This document shows, one piece after another, positions 1 through 8,617 of a stretch of DNA of 64,000 nt (the stretch's first letter is position 1; each line of letters begins with the position of its first letter). Position numbers and translations under genes: made by a program. Under the pieces are notes generated by a model. That model saw nothing but the letters and a program-made list of their open reading frames with translations. It did no database searches and had not been told where the DNA came from. The stretch is from positions 124,001-188,000 of the forward strand of contig NZ_BSPQ01000005.1 of NCBI RefSeq assembly GCF_030161115.1, read 5' to 3'. This stretch comes from Psychromonas marina (lineage in GTDB: Bacteria > Pseudomonadota > Gammaproteobacteria > Enterobacterales > Psychromonadaceae).

Positions 1-1180
1 CCAGTTTATAGAATTCAGGTTCACTATTAACCTGATTAAAGAACATTAATGCTTCTAAATCGTAATCAAAGACTTGTCCTTTTTTATCGGCAAGTTCAAG
101 GAAGCTAGTGTATAGCTCTTCCATATCGTAATCGCTATCGCGGTAACCTAGCTCTTGCATGCGATGTTGAATAACATGACGACCAGAGCGCGAGGTTAGA
201 TTCAATTTATTGGTTAATAGGCCGACACTTTCTGGGGTCATGATCTCGTAGGTATTTTGTGATTTTAAAACACCATCTTGATGGATGCCTGATGAATGAG
301 AAAAGGCATTGGCACCCACAATCGCTTTATTCGATTGAATTGGCATATTACAAAGCTGACTCACTAATTGGCTGGTACGAGAAATCTCAACGGGATTAAT
401 ATTGGTGGTAAAGCCCATTTTTGCTTGGCGAGTGGTTAAAATCATCGCCACCTCTTCCAGTGAACAGTTACCCGCGCGTTCACCAATACCATTCATCGTA
501 CATTCTATCTGGCGTGCACCATTTTCAACCGCAGTAATAGAGTTTGCAACAGACATACCTAAATCATCGTGACAATGTACCGAGATAACCGCTTGGTCGA
601 TATTAGGGACACGTTGGTAGAGAGTTTTAATAATGCCGCCAAACTCACTTGGAATGGTGTAGCCAACAGTGTCAGGAATATTTATGGTGCGTGCACCTGC
701 TTTAATGGCTTCTTCAACCATGCGGCATAAATTATCAATTGGGGTTCGACCAGCATCTTCACAAGAAAATTCTACATCATCGGTCAAATTACGTGCGTAT
801 TTAACGGCGTTAACCGCCATCTCTAACACATCATCAAAGCTGCGCTTTAGTTTGTTTTCCACATGGATAGTAGAGGTTGATATAAAGGTATGAATACGGA
901 AGGCATCTGCCACTTTTAATGCTTGAGCAGCAGCATCGATATCTTTTGGCAACGCACGTGAAAGAGCACATACACGGCTGTTTTTAATCTCTTTTGCAAT
1001 GGTTTGTACAGATTCAAAATCACCCGGTGATGAGATGGGAAAGCCCACTTCCATTACATCTACACCCAAGCGTTCAAGGGCAAATGCGATCTGTAGTTTC
1101 TCTTTTACAGTAAGGCTTGCGCTCAGTGCTTGCTCACCATCACGTAATGTAGTGTCGAAAATTATCACTTGATCTGACAT
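1..1180 (-). CDS. leuA: 2-isopropylmalate synthase LeuA (partial, C-terminus outside the window)
   Basis: First committed step of leucine synthesis: condenses acetyl-CoA with 2-oxoisovalerate in the cytoplasm. About 393 codons are present. The product starts [17 protein letters not shown], the HMGL-like TIM-barrel signature with the metal-binding Asp and substrate Arg, and later shows [13 protein letters not shown] (metal-binding HxH) and HSSGIHQDG. The family is usually about 520 residues, so the C-terminal leucine-binding regulatory domain lies beyond the left edge. The ATG at 1178-1180 is preceded by a purine-rich GGGATT stretch. A leucine-rich leader peptide and attenuator lie directly upstream, so attenuation by leucyl-tRNA supply is the likely control. 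leuBCD would be expected further left but cannot be seen. Confidence 0.97.
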   Translation of the reverse strand, partial: MSDQVIIFDTTLRDGEQALSASLTVKEKLQIAFALERLGVDVMEVGFPISSPGDFESVQTIAKEIKNSRVCALSRALPKDIDAAAQALKVADAFRIHTFISTSTIHVENKLKRSFDDVLEMAVNAVKYARNLTDDVEFSCEDAGRTPIDNLCRMVEEAIKAGARTINIPDTVGYTIPSEFGGIIKTLYQRVPNIDQAVISVHCHDDLGMSVANSITAVENGARQIECTMNGIGERAGNCSLEEVAMILTTRQAKMGFTTNINPVEISRTSQLVSQLCNMPIQSNKAIVGANAFSHSSGIHQDGVLKSQNTYEIMTPESVGLLTNKLNLTSRSGRHVIQHRMQELGYRDSDYDMEELYTSFLELADKKGQVFDYDLEALMFFNQVNSEPEFYKL

Positions 1181-1223
1181 AAGAAATCCCTTTTTTGTTC
1201 TGTTGATTTATACGCGGGTATAA

Positions 1224-1250
1224 AAAAACCCGCAGTACGTGCGGGTTTTT
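1224..1250 (-). terminator. leu operon attenuator terminator
   Basis: An 11-bp stem (arms 1224-1234 and 1240-1250, core ACCCGCA/TGCGGGT) with a 5-nt loop ends in a run of T on the minus strand. It lies between the leader peptide and leuA, the position of a ribosome-controlled attenuator. Alternative (antiterminator) pairings were not worked out. Confidence 0.85.
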
Positions 1251-1266
1251 AGAGTGTTAATTGATG

Positions 1267-1341
1267 TTATTCAGACACTCGCCACCCGCATGCAGTTAGC
1301 ATCAGCAGGAGAGTTGGCAAAGGTGTGAAAAATGCTTTCAT
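1267..1341 (-). CDS. leuL: leu operon leader peptide (24 aa)
   Basis: A 24-codon reading frame ending 17 nt before the attenuator stem. It contains the run PTLLLMLTAC: four Leu codons (CTC, CTG, CTG, CTA) in five positions, with another Leu (TTG) three codons earlier. Leucine starvation would stall the ribosome here and favour readthrough into leuA. The peptide shares no obvious sequence with E. coli LeuL except leucine richness and a terminal WRVSE-like tail. It is too short for routine gene finders. ATG is at 1339-1341; a purine stretch (GAGATTAATTG) lies upstream. Confidence 0.8.
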   Translation of the reverse strand: MKAFFTPLPTLLLMLTACGWRVSE

Positions 1342-1510
1342 CAATTAATCTCGAAATAATTAGTTAACATAATAATTACGCTTTTTAACAAATGCGTCAA
1401 GCGCTTATTAATAATAAGCAACAAACTATTCGAGATTAGTGCTAGTCGTTGCCATTTGATTAACTTTAATGTGATACTGACCCTGTATTCAGAGATATAG
1501 GTAGATAAAA

Positions 1511-1966
1511 ATGGCCAATTATAAGAAGCCTGAAGTGCATGTTTTACGTGAAAGTTTGACAGAATTACAATATGCAGTAACCCAAGAGGAGGCGACGGAG
1601 CCTGCTTTTAATAACGTTTATTGGGATAATACTCAACAGGGAATTTATGTTGATATTGTTTCTGGTGAGCCCCTGTTTAGTTCGCTTGATAAATTCGATT
1701 CTCATTGTGGCTGGCCAAGTTTTACCCAGCCCTTAGAGAGTGAGTTAATTACTGAGAAAGTGGATAATCGTCTTTTTGCTACCCGTACAGAAGTGCGTAG
1801 TAAGGATGCTGATTCTCATCTTGGCCATGTCTTTGAGGATGGCCCTCAAGAAACAGGCGGATTACGTTATTGTATTAATTCGGCGTCACTGAAATTTATC
1901 CCGGTTGAAGAGATGCAGAGTGCGGGTTACGAACATCTGCTCGAACTATTTACGGACCATCAATAA
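1511..1966 (+). CDS. msrB: Peptide-methionine (R)-S-oxide reductase MsrB
   Basis: Repairs methionine-R-sulfoxide in proteins, normally with thioredoxin as reductant. The 151-residue single-domain protein has DSHCGWPSF near residue 64, [12 protein letters not shown] near 106, and the active-site [11 protein letters not shown] near 123 with the catalytic Cys. The two CxxC zinc motifs of the E. coli enzyme are replaced (VSGEP and KDAD), as in the Bacillus subtilis type, so this copy is probably zinc-free. It has no signal peptide, so it should be cytoplasmic. It is divergent from leuL and converges on the GNAT gene with a 21-bp overlap of coding ends. Confidence 0.96.
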   Translation: MANYKKPEVHVLRESLTELQYAVTQEEATEPAFNNVYWDNTQQGIYVDIVSGEPLFSSLDKFDSHCGWPSFTQPLESELITEKVDNRLFATRTEVRSKDADSHLGHVFEDGPQETGGLRYCINSASLKFIPVEEMQSAGYEHLLELFTDHQ

Positions 1967-2368
1967 CAACTCTCGATGTTGTAAATAACGTAAAAAGCGC
2001 TGACCAATGTTTTGCGGCGCGTCCTCTACGGCTAACAGCGAAAAACCAAGGCGAAGATAGAAGTCTTGAAGGTGTGGATAAGGGAAACAGAAAATGGCTT
2101 GCTGCTGTTTCTCTAATACCTGCTTTACTAAGCGACTTGCATGACCTTGATGTTGATAACGTTCATCACAAGCAACGCCTGTTAATAATAAACACCCTTC
2201 AATCGATTTTAGCTTGGCGCTACAGATAATTTCCTGCTTATTTCTTAAAATAAAAACAGCTTCGTTTTTACCTGCAATCCCCTTTTTATAAACACGTTTA
2301 TAGAATTGGTTAACTAAAGGATATTTTAGTTTTTCTAATTCAATAAAGTGATAATTCGAATCTAACAT
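1946..2368 (-). CDS. GNAT-family N-acetyltransferase
   Basis: A 140-residue protein with the GNAT fold: beta strands around [14 protein letters not shown], the acetyl-CoA pyrophosphate loop [16 protein letters not shown] (a variant of Q/RxxGxG/A), then [13 protein letters not shown], the usual last helix-strand where acceptors are bound. The substrate cannot be told. It overlaps the msrB end by 21 bp in convergent orientation and is divergent from murB, with 93 bp between the start codons for both promoters. Confidence 0.85.
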   Translation of the reverse strand: MLDSNYHFIELEKLKYPLVNQFYKRVYKKGIAGKNEAVFILRNKQEIICSAKLKSIEGCLLLTGVACDERYQHQGHASRLVKQVLEKQQQAIFCFPYPHLQDFYLRLGFSLLAVEDAPQNIGQRFLRYLQHRELLLMVRK

Positions 2369-2461
2369 TCTCTTCCTGTGTTGCTTTGAGTTGATTTTCA
2401 GCTTGAATGATAACGCTTAGTTTATGGTAAGCTAAGGTTTCTATTTCAATAAGGCACAATC

Positions 2462-3517
2462 ATGATAGAAACTAATTGCTCACTCAAGTTATTTAATAGT
2501 TTTGCTATTGAAGCAAAGGCGCAACAACTGTTTCGTTTGCAAACGCGCGCGCAGTTCCCTGATCTTTTGTTGCAAATAAAAAGCGCCCAACAACAGAATC
2601 AACCGATCCTTATTTTAGGAGGCGGTAGCAATGTTTTATTCTGTGAGGACTTTGCCGGACTGATTATAAAAGTTGAACTATTAGGTATTGAAATCACTGC
2701 GTCTGAAAATAGTTACCAGCTACAAGTCGGGGCTGGTGAAGATTGGCATCAGCTTGTCACTGATTGTGTCGAAAAAGGGATTGATGGTTTAGAGAATCTT
2801 GCATTAATTCCAGGTGTTGTTGGCGCTGCTCCGGTACAAAATATTGGCGCTTACGGTACAGAATTTAAAGATTTTTGCACGTCGGTAGAATATATAGACC
2901 TCAACAGTGGTGAGTTGCATACACTGACACGTGAACAGTGCTTGTTCGGTTATCGTGATAGCATTTTTAAAACACCCGCGTTTAAAAATGCGTTGATCAC
3001 TCAGGTAACAATCAGCTTAACTAAGCAATGGCAGCCACAGAGTCGTTATGGTGGCTTGAGTAGTTTAAATCAGGATGGACAGATAACGGCTAAAAAAATA
3101 TATGACTCTGTTTGCCAAGTACGTAGTGAAAAGCTGCCGGATCCAACTATTCTTGGTAATGCGGGCAGTTTCTTTAAAAACCCAGTCGTTAAGCAAAATG
3201 TTGCCAATGCGCTTTTAGTGCTTTATCCCGACATGCCAAATTACCCACAGCCTGCTGGTGTTGTGAAGCTCGCAGCAGGTTGGTTAATTGACCAAGCAAA
3301 CCTAAAGGGTAAGCAGATTGGTGGCGCGGCGGTACATCAGCAACAAGCATTAGTATTGGTCAATAAAGGCGATGCCACAGCGGTGGATGTTGTAAAACTC
3401 GCTGAATTTGTGCGTGATACTGTGCTGCAGCGTTTTAATGTTGAATTAGAGCATGAAGTCCGTTTTATCGGTGCTTTTGGTGAAACCAATTTATCTGAGG
3501 TGCTAGCGCATGTCTGA
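2462..3517 (+). CDS. murB: UDP-N-acetylenolpyruvoylglucosamine reductase MurB
   Basis: FAD- and NADPH-dependent reduction of UDP-GlcNAc-enolpyruvate to UDP-MurNAc in peptidoglycan synthesis. At 351 residues it matches the E. coli-type (type I) enzyme. FAD-binding segment LILGGGSNVLF near residue 50, ENLALIPGVVGAAPVQNIGAYG near 120 (pieces of the conserved PCMH fold), YRDSIFKT near 162, the catalytic-serine motif NAGSFFKNP near 238 and EHEVRFIGAFGE at the C-terminus with the catalytic Glu. It overlaps birA by 8 bp, so the two are co-transcribed, as in E. coli. Confidence 0.97.
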   Translation: MIETNCSLKLFNSFAIEAKAQQLFRLQTRAQFPDLLLQIKSAQQQNQPILILGGGSNVLFCEDFAGLIIKVELLGIEITASENSYQLQVGAGEDWHQLVTDCVEKGIDGLENLALIPGVVGAAPVQNIGAYGTEFKDFCTSVEYIDLNSGELHTLTREQCLFGYRDSIFKTPAFKNALITQVTISLTKQWQPQSRYGGLSSLNQDGQITAKKIYDSVCQVRSEKLPDPTILGNAGSFFKNPVVKQNVANALLVLYPDMPNYPQPAGVVKLAAGWLIDQANLKGKQIGGAAVHQQQALVLVNKGDATAVDVVKLAEFVRDTVLQRFNVELEHEVRFIGAFGETNLSEVLAHV

Positions 3518-4475
3518 ATTAAATGAAAAAGGTAATAAACTGTTAAAACTGCTTGCGGATGGAGAGTTTCATTCTGGCGAAAAAATAGGTGAGTTACTCG
3601 GTGTTTCACGTACTTCGGTTAATAACTATATTAAAGGGTTACAGGAGATAGGCGTTGATATCTACAGAGTGCCGGGGCGTGGTTATCAAAGTGCGGCACC
3701 CATCGATCTATTAAATGAAAAAGTGATTCGCGCGTTAAGTGGTACACCATTAATTAAAGTCGAGCAGATACTCGATTCAACCAATCAGTGGTTATTAGAT
3801 AAAATCCCTAATATTAGAAATGGTCAAGCCTGTATTGCTGAATATCAGCTTGCGGGAAGAGGGCGCCGCGGACGAACGTGGGTTTCACCGTTTGCTTCAC
3901 ACCTTTATTTCTCATATTACTGGCGATTTGATGCTGGCATTGAAAAATTATCAGGGCTGAGTTTGTTGGTTGGCATTGCGACAGTTAATGCATTGGAAAA
4001 AATTGGCATTGAAGGCGTTTCCCTGAAATGGCCAAATGATCTCTATTATCAAGGTAAAAAACTGGCTGGTATTTTAATCGAACTTAATGCACAGGCAAAT
4101 GAAGCTTGCCATACGGTTATTGGTATCGGGATCAATGTGCGCATGCCGCCTGAACAGGCTAAATTAATTGACCAACCATGGATCGATTTAACCAGCTTGA
4201 GCAGTGAGAAAATAGATCGCAACTTATTGAGTGCCACCCTCATTTCAGAATTACAGACATTATTGCCAGAATATGAGAAAAAAGGGTTAAAACCTTATCT
4301 AAGTAAATGGTTTACGCTAGATTGCTTTTTAGACAAACCGGTTAATGTCCTGCTTGCAGAGAAGAAAATTGCAGGTATTTGTCGTGGCATTGATGACAGC
4401 GGTGCATTGTTATTAGAAGTTGATGGTCAGCTTGAGAGCTATATTGGTGGTGAAGTCTCACTGCGTTTAGCTTGA
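3510..4475 (+). CDS. birA: Bifunctional biotin-[acetyl-CoA-carboxylase] ligase / biotin operon repressor BirA
   Basis: Activates biotin to biotinyl-AMP and attaches it to the biotin carboxyl carrier protein; the holo form represses biotin genes. The 321-residue protein has an N-terminal winged HTH (residues about 8-60, with VSRTSVNNYIKGLQ), the ligase core with GRGRRGRTWVSP (biotinyl-AMP loop) near 118, KWPNDLYYQGKKLAGILIE near 172, and the C-terminal SH3-like domain ending EVSLRLA. Retention of the HTH indicates it is also a regulator, although no bio operon is in the window. It overlaps murB. The tRNA cluster follows 134 bp downstream. Confidence 0.96.
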   Translation: MSELNEKGNKLLKLLADGEFHSGEKIGELLGVSRTSVNNYIKGLQEIGVDIYRVPGRGYQSAAPIDLLNEKVIRALSGTPLIKVEQILDSTNQWLLDKIPNIRNGQACIAEYQLAGRGRRGRTWVSPFASHLYFSYYWRFDAGIEKLSGLSLLVGIATVNALEKIGIEGVSLKWPNDLYYQGKKLAGILIELNAQANEACHTVIGIGINVRMPPEQAKLIDQPWIDLTSLSSEKIDRNLLSATLISELQTLLPEYEKKGLKPYLSKWFTLDCFLDKPVNVLLAEKKIAGICRGIDDSGALLLEVDGQLESYIGGEVSLRLA

Positions 4476-4562
4476 TTTTGGTGATAGTTATACAAAAAAT
4501 AAGCGCTTTGTTTTCTTTTTGAGCATTCAAACAAAAAGATGCAAATAAAGCTTAATAAAGGC

Positions 4563-4591
4563 TTGCAAGGTTTCCATAACTTCTCTATTAT
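4563..4591 (+). promoter_or_regulatory. Stable-RNA promoter for the tRNA cluster
   Basis: TTGCAA (4563-4568) and TATTAT (4586-4591) are separated by 17 bp and followed by the GC-containing discriminator TCACCGCAC, typical of stringently controlled tRNA promoters. The first tRNA begins 18 bp later. Confidence 0.7.
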
Positions 4592-4609
4592 TCACCGCAC
4601 TTAGACGGC

Positions 4610-4685
<76 letters not shown>

Positions 4686-4695
4686 TTTAAGTTTA

Positions 4696-4779
<84 letters not shown>

Positions 4780-4816
4780 TGTTTTAATTCACTTGCCACA
4801 GTGAGTTCAGTAATTT

Positions 4817-4839
4817 ACAATGCAATAGCATTGTTTTTT
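4817..4839 (+). terminator. Weak hairpin with T-run between tRNA-Tyr and tRNA-Gly
   Basis: ACAATGC/GCATTGT (7 bp, loop AATA) followed by TTTTT. It could be a partial terminator that lowers tRNA-Gly expression or a processing signal in the precursor. Confidence 0.45.
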
Positions 4840-4859
4840 GCTATCAGGTGCATCTTTAT

Positions 4860-4934
4860 GCGGGCATCGTATAATGGCTATTACTCCAGCCTTCCAAGCT
4901 GATAATGTGGGTTCGATTCCCACTGCCCGCTCCA
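4860..4934 (+). tRNA. tRNA-Gly (TCC)
   Basis: A 75-nt cloverleaf with acceptor GCGGGCA/TGCCCGC, anticodon loop CTTCCAA (anticodon TCC) and encoded CCA. In E. coli the equivalent glyT is followed by thrT-tufB; here a terminator and unrelated accessory DNA follow. Confidence 0.97.
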
Positions 4935-4947
4935 AGATTTAACCTTT

Positions 4948-4974
4948 AAAATCAACCACTATGGTTGATTTTTT
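4948..4974 (+). terminator. Terminator of the tRNA cluster
   Basis: An 11-bp stem AAAATCAACCA/TGGTTGATTTT with a 3-nt loop and a T-run, 13 nt after tRNA-Gly. Confidence 0.9.
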
Positions 4975-5073
4975 CGTTTATGGCGTCCAATAAAAACAGT
5001 TCGGTGACCATCTAGTGTCCAAACTATTTTTTCATCTCCTACTTAGTTAAAAATCCCTTAAGTGCTTCAAGTT

Positions 5074-5252
5074 TTATTCTTCTATTTTTTCATCTTTATT
5101 TTTAGTTGGAAGTTCGTCAAGTTCACCCACTTCAATTTTTAAATACTCACACAAAGTTTCAACAACATTTAATTCTACTCTTGTGAGGTCTCATTAAATA
5201 TTCGCCTTATGGTCTCTGAATTAATTCCCGTATCACGAGAGGTATTGACAAC
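5074..5252 (-). pseudogene. Frameshifted remnant of a small XRE/HTH_26-type regulator
   Basis: Two adjoining minus-strand frames together resemble a small Cro/CI-type HTH protein. One frame gives SRDTGINSETIRRIFNE (the recognition-helix region, like TGLSRNTISRLYN in HTH_26 proteins); the next gives RVELNVVETLCEYLKIEVGE (20 residues), which fits the xLxTLxxLCxxLxxxxGDL block, ending a few residues later at TAA 5074-5076. The switch between frames lies around 5180-5190. No intact start is seen. The assignment rests on motif order read by eye, so it is a family-level guess. Confidence 0.5.
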
Positions 5253-5327
5253 TTAACAGCCCCTCTGCCAATTGTGCGATAATCTGCTGATGCAAAATTG
5301 AAACCTCTATGCAGGTTATCTTTACCT
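5249..5327. repeat. Copy 1 of a diverged ~80 bp direct repeat
   Basis: Shares long identical blocks (for example CGATAATCTGCTGATG and TCTATGCAGGTTATC) with 9491-9570 in the same orientation, about four fifths identical by eye. In one minus-strand frame both copies encode HQQII-QL-EGL, which may be the N-terminal part of the decayed HTH gene. The PTS cassette lies between the copies. Confidence 0.75.
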
Positions 5328-5610
5328 TGTCGTTAAAAAAGAATGCGTATTAAGTGTCGATCACTCGGGTCGCGCAGTATGAAAATAATGGGTGCTTTTC
5401 AGCGATCGTTTCTTTGTCGAATGGGATAGGGTGAGTTGTGTCCAAAATTTAGCATAGAGTAAATTCTATTGGTATAAACTCGATAAGTTGACAGTAAATT
5501 TTCTACCTATCCGAGTTATGCACTTTTTAAAGTCTAAGTTGCATGGGTATATCATCAGATAGTGTTTTTTTATTTGCTGTGTTGTCAGTCAAAATGTTGG
5601 ATAATATGAC
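5328..5610. other. Non-coding stretch upstream of the LacI-type regulator
   Basis: No supported gene. The octamer GTGTCCAA occurs at about 5015 and 5439, and stop codons are frequent in all frames. It looks like eroded accessory DNA plus the promoter of the regulator. AATAATATATTATT at 5611-5624 is a perfect palindrome that may overlap that promoter. Confidence 0.5.
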
Positions 5611-5636
5611 AATAATATATTATTCATGGAGAAAAT

Positions 5637-6605
5637 ATGAAGGGTAAAAAAATGACCATGGCGGAGATTTCAAGACGACTTGGGATCTCAACAATGACAG
5701 TGTCACGTTACTTTAATGACGGTTATGTCTCGGCAGAGAATCGCCTTAACATTGATGCTATCGTCAAAGAAAGTCATTTTACCCCTAATATATTTGCTCG
5801 CTCGATTCGTAGCCAATCTAATATTATTGGTTTCGTTGCCCCTCGGATAGAATCATATACAACGAGTTTAGTGATTAAAGGGGCGCTGGCTGCGGCGAAT
5901 GAATCACAAGTCCGAATGCTGTTTCATGCCACAGGGTTTAGCCATGAGTCAGAATGCCAAGCCGTGAGAGAGTTTAATGGCTTAAATGCATTGGGCACTA
6001 TTATTATTGCTTCAAAGCACAGTGTCGAAGAGCCTTTTTATCAAACCTTAGATAATGTGTTATTTATTGGTAAAAACACACCCCATCATTGCTGTTTATA
6101 TTACCCTGAACAAGCAGCGATTAAAGCGTTAGTCTCACAAACCATCACTCAGTTAAAAGAGCAGCAGGCACCACTCGCAGCCGTACATTATATTTATGAT
6201 GAACGCATGCTATCAAGCCGTACTAAATTGATGCAAGCAACCATCACTGACACGATACCAGAGCTGAATTTTTCGTTGCAAGCATTGGCTGATTCGGAGC
6301 AAAAAATCGGATACCAAGAAATTCAATTACAGCCCAATAATGTCTATTTTTGTGCCACCGATAATATTGCCATTCGTTTATATCGCCGTGCCAAAGAACA
6401 GCAATTAAAAATTGGTCATAACCTGTGGATTGTAGGCATAGGGGATTATGACTACAGTGATTTATTAGTGCCAAGCCTTAGTACCGTTGCTTTTAATTAT
6501 TATCAAGTAGGCTACCAAGCCGTTAAAAAATTGATTAAGCGTGATTTCAGTTCAGCTGAAGGCCAATTCGAGATAAAAACCAGAGAAAGCTCACAGTTTA
6601 TTTAA
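5637..6605 (+). CDS. LacI/GalR-family transcriptional regulator of the adjacent PTS genes
   Basis: A 322-residue repressor-type protein. The N-terminal HTH (residues about 6-55) reads TMAEISRRLGISTMTVSRYF and is followed by the hinge region IFARSIRSQSNIIGFVAP. Residues 60-320 form a periplasmic-binding-like effector domain of the TreR/ScrR type, which usually binds a sugar phosphate or sugar. It is co-directional with the PTS gene, and a perfect operator-like palindrome lies between them (6643-6660), so it probably controls that gene. ATG 5637 has GGAG 8 nt upstream; the ATG five codons later is a less likely start. The substrate is unknown; maltose, trehalose or another glucoside are candidates by family. 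Confidence 0.9.
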   Translation: MKGKKMTMAEISRRLGISTMTVSRYFNDGYVSAENRLNIDAIVKESHFTPNIFARSIRSQSNIIGFVAPRIESYTTSLVIKGALAAANESQVRMLFHATGFSHESECQAVREFNGLNALGTIIIASKHSVEEPFYQTLDNVLFIGKNTPHHCCLYYPEQAAIKALVSQTITQLKEQQAPLAAVHYIYDERMLSSRTKLMQATITDTIPELNFSLQALADSEQKIGYQEIQLQPNNVYFCATDNIAIRLYRRAKEQQLKIGHNLWIVGIGDYDYSDLLVPSLSTVAFNYYQVGYQAVKKLIKRDFSSAEGQFEIKTRESSQFI

Positions 6606-6642
6606 AAGTTCATTGTATCTAATTAGATTCTATTTGATCATG

Positions 6643-6660
6643 TGTGTTAACGATAACACA
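6643..6660. promoter_or_regulatory. LacI-family operator candidate
   Basis: TGTGTTAACGATAACACA: 7-bp arms around ACGA with a central CG, the usual architecture of LacI/GalR operators. It lies 37 bp after the regulator stop and 226 bp before the PTS start. Confidence 0.65.
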
Positions 6661-6886
6661 AGGTGGAATATATGAAACACACCAACCATATGTGAATCGT
6701 CAGCTTGCTTCTCTTAACGACTTTTATGATGTGTCTGCTAGAAATTTAATTCAAAAGTTAGCGCAACAAGAACAAGCCGACGCAAATAGCCCCTTATGCA
6801 GCGTATCTATTTGTAAGAAAAAATTAAGTTATATTTATCGCAGGGCGTTGATGACGTTAACCTGCATTTCAACCAAGGAATTAGTT

Positions 6887-8515
6887 ATGAGTAAGTTACT
6901 ATCATTTGATTTTTGGCAAAGATTTGGGAAATCCCTTATCGTTGTTATCGCGGTGATGCCAGCAGCCGGTATTATGATTTCATTAGGTAAAGTCGTCGCA
7001 ATGTATGCTGGTGGGTTCGGTATGATTGAAACACTAGGCCATATTATGGAAAATATTGGTTGGGGAATTATTGTCAACCTTCATCTGTTATTTGCTGTCG
7101 CTATTGGTGGGTCGTGGGCCAAAGAACGTGCGGGTGGTGCATTTGCAGCGCTTATTGCCTTCATCTTAATTAACCGTATCACCGGGGTTATATTAGGCGT
7201 AGATAACGCTATGCTGAGTGACCCTCATGCGATTGTGATGAGTTTATTTGGAACTGAGCTGCCTGTCTCTCAATTTTTCACTAATATTTTAGGCGCACCG
7301 GCGCTAAATATGGGTGTTTTCATCGGTATTATGTCTGGCTATTTAGGTGCCAACTTATATAACCGTTATTATGATTTCTCTCGGTTACCTGAGGCATTAG
7401 CATTTTTCAACGGTAAGCGTTTTGTACCTTTTATGGTTATTTTTTATTCGGTGATCATTGCACTTGGTTTATCGATTGTATGGCCTTTAATTCAAGGTGC
7501 ACTCAATGACTTTGGTCAATGGATTGCAACCTCTAAAGACACTGCGCCGATCGCCGCTCCTTTCTTGTATGGTACGTTAGAACGTTTATTACTGCCGTTT
7601 GGTTTACATCACACCTTAACAATTCCAATGAATTACACCGAGTTGGGTGGTTCTTATGAGCTATTGACTGGGGCGAGTGCGGGTTCAAGCGTTTATGGTC
7701 AAGACCCATTATGGCTTGCTTGGATAAGTGATTTAAATAATCTTAAATTAAGCGATCCGGCAACTTACCAGCATTTATTGGATACTGTGCATCCTGCACG
7801 TTTTAAAGCGGGCCAAGTAATTATAGCAGCGTCATCATTGATTGGTATTGGTCTTGCGATGTATCACTGTGTTGATAATGATAAACGTAAGCAATATAAA
7901 CCGATGTTTTTATCTGCATGTCTTGCTGTGTTATTAACGGGCGTGACGGAACCGATTGAATTCATGTTTATGTTCATTGCTCCTGTTTTGTATGTTGCAC
8001 ACGCGGTGTTAACAGGCATTGCATTTGCACTGGTGGATGTTATGGACCTACGTGTACATGCCTTTGGTTTGATTGAATTACTCACTCGTATACCAATGAT
8101 GATTTCAGCGGGCATAGGAGGTGATTTAATTCGTTTCGCATTGGTGTGTGTTGTTTTCTTTGTGGTTAACTATGCGTTGTTCCGTTTGCTAATTGTGAAG
8201 TTTCATTTACCAACACCGGGGCGTAAGGGTAACTATCTAGATGAAAATGCAGAAGGCATGTCGCAAGATGAGAAGCTTGAAATTATTATTCAAAATTTAG
8301 GCGGACGTGGCAATATTTCTGAGATTGATGCTTGTATGACTCGCTTGCGTATTACGGTTAATGATCCGCTATTGGTTGCTGAATATTCTGCATGGAAACC
8401 GACGGGAGCACTAGGTTCAGTGGTTAAAGAACATGGGGTACAAGTTATTTATGGTCCTGGAGTGGATGTGATTAAATCTAGATTACTTGATAAGTTTGCA
8501 GCGCAACCTGCGTAA
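6887..8515 (+). CDS. PTS transporter subunit EIICB, glucose/maltose/glucoside type
   Basis: A sugar phosphotransferase permease that imports and phosphorylates its substrate. Residues about 1-430 are the EIIC domain with about ten membrane segments and GVTEPIEFMFMF, the conserved GITEP sugar-site loop. Residues about 460-540 are EIIB, with the phosphorylated Cys in DACMTRLRITV. No EIIA domain is present, so phosphate must come from a separate EIIA such as Crr. I place the start at ATG 6887 (AAGGA 8 nt upstream, protein begins MSKLLSFDFWQRFGKSL); the frame stays open to 6644 but that stretch includes the operator and has no family match. The 542-residue length fits PtsG/MalX-like proteins. Confidence 0.92.
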   Translation: MSKLLSFDFWQRFGKSLIVVIAVMPAAGIMISLGKVVAMYAGGFGMIETLGHIMENIGWGIIVNLHLLFAVAIGGSWAKERAGGAFAALIAFILINRITGVILGVDNAMLSDPHAIVMSLFGTELPVSQFFTNILGAPALNMGVFIGIMSGYLGANLYNRYYDFSRLPEALAFFNGKRFVPFMVIFYSVIIALGLSIVWPLIQGALNDFGQWIATSKDTAPIAAPFLYGTLERLLLPFGLHHTLTIPMNYTELGGSYELLTGASAGSSVYGQDPLWLAWISDLNNLKLSDPATYQHLLDTVHPARFKAGQVIIAASSLIGIGLAMYHCVDNDKRKQYKPMFLSACLAVLLTGVTEPIEFMFMFIAPVLYVAHAVLTGIAFALVDVMDLRVHAFGLIELLTRIPMMISAGIGGDLIRFALVCVVFFVVNYALFRLLIVKFHLPTPGRKGNYLDENAEGMSQDEKLEIIIQNLGGRGNISEIDACMTRLRITVNDPLLVAEYSAWKPTGALGSVVKEHGVQVIYGPGVDVIKSRLLDKFAAQPA

Positions 8516-8560
8516 TTCGTTCTCTATATTAGGTGTGAATAACAAGCGAACAATATCGAT

Positions 8561-8584
8561 AAACGCAGCCTTGAAGCTGCGTTT
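8561..8584 (+). terminator. Hairpin between the PTS gene and the hydrolase gene
   Basis: AAACGCAGC/GCTGCGTTT (9 bp, 6-nt loop) followed by only a weak T-rich run (ATATCT). Probably a partial terminator or an mRNA-stability element that lets the downstream gene be expressed at a lower level. Confidence 0.6.
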
Positions 8585-8617
8585 ATATCTCAGTACATTT
8601 AAATAGGCGAATAATAG

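Noticed and set aside
1511..1966. MsrB lacking the two CxxC zinc motifs as a novelty
   Set aside because: The Bacillus-type MsrB subgroup naturally lacks these cysteines; the catalytic Cys is present.
6644..6886. Longer start for the PTS EIICB gene (623 residues)
   Set aside because: It would begin inside the operator palindrome, has no ribosome site, and adds about 80 residues that do not resemble EIIC proteins; ATG 6887 has AAGGA and a normal family N-terminus.
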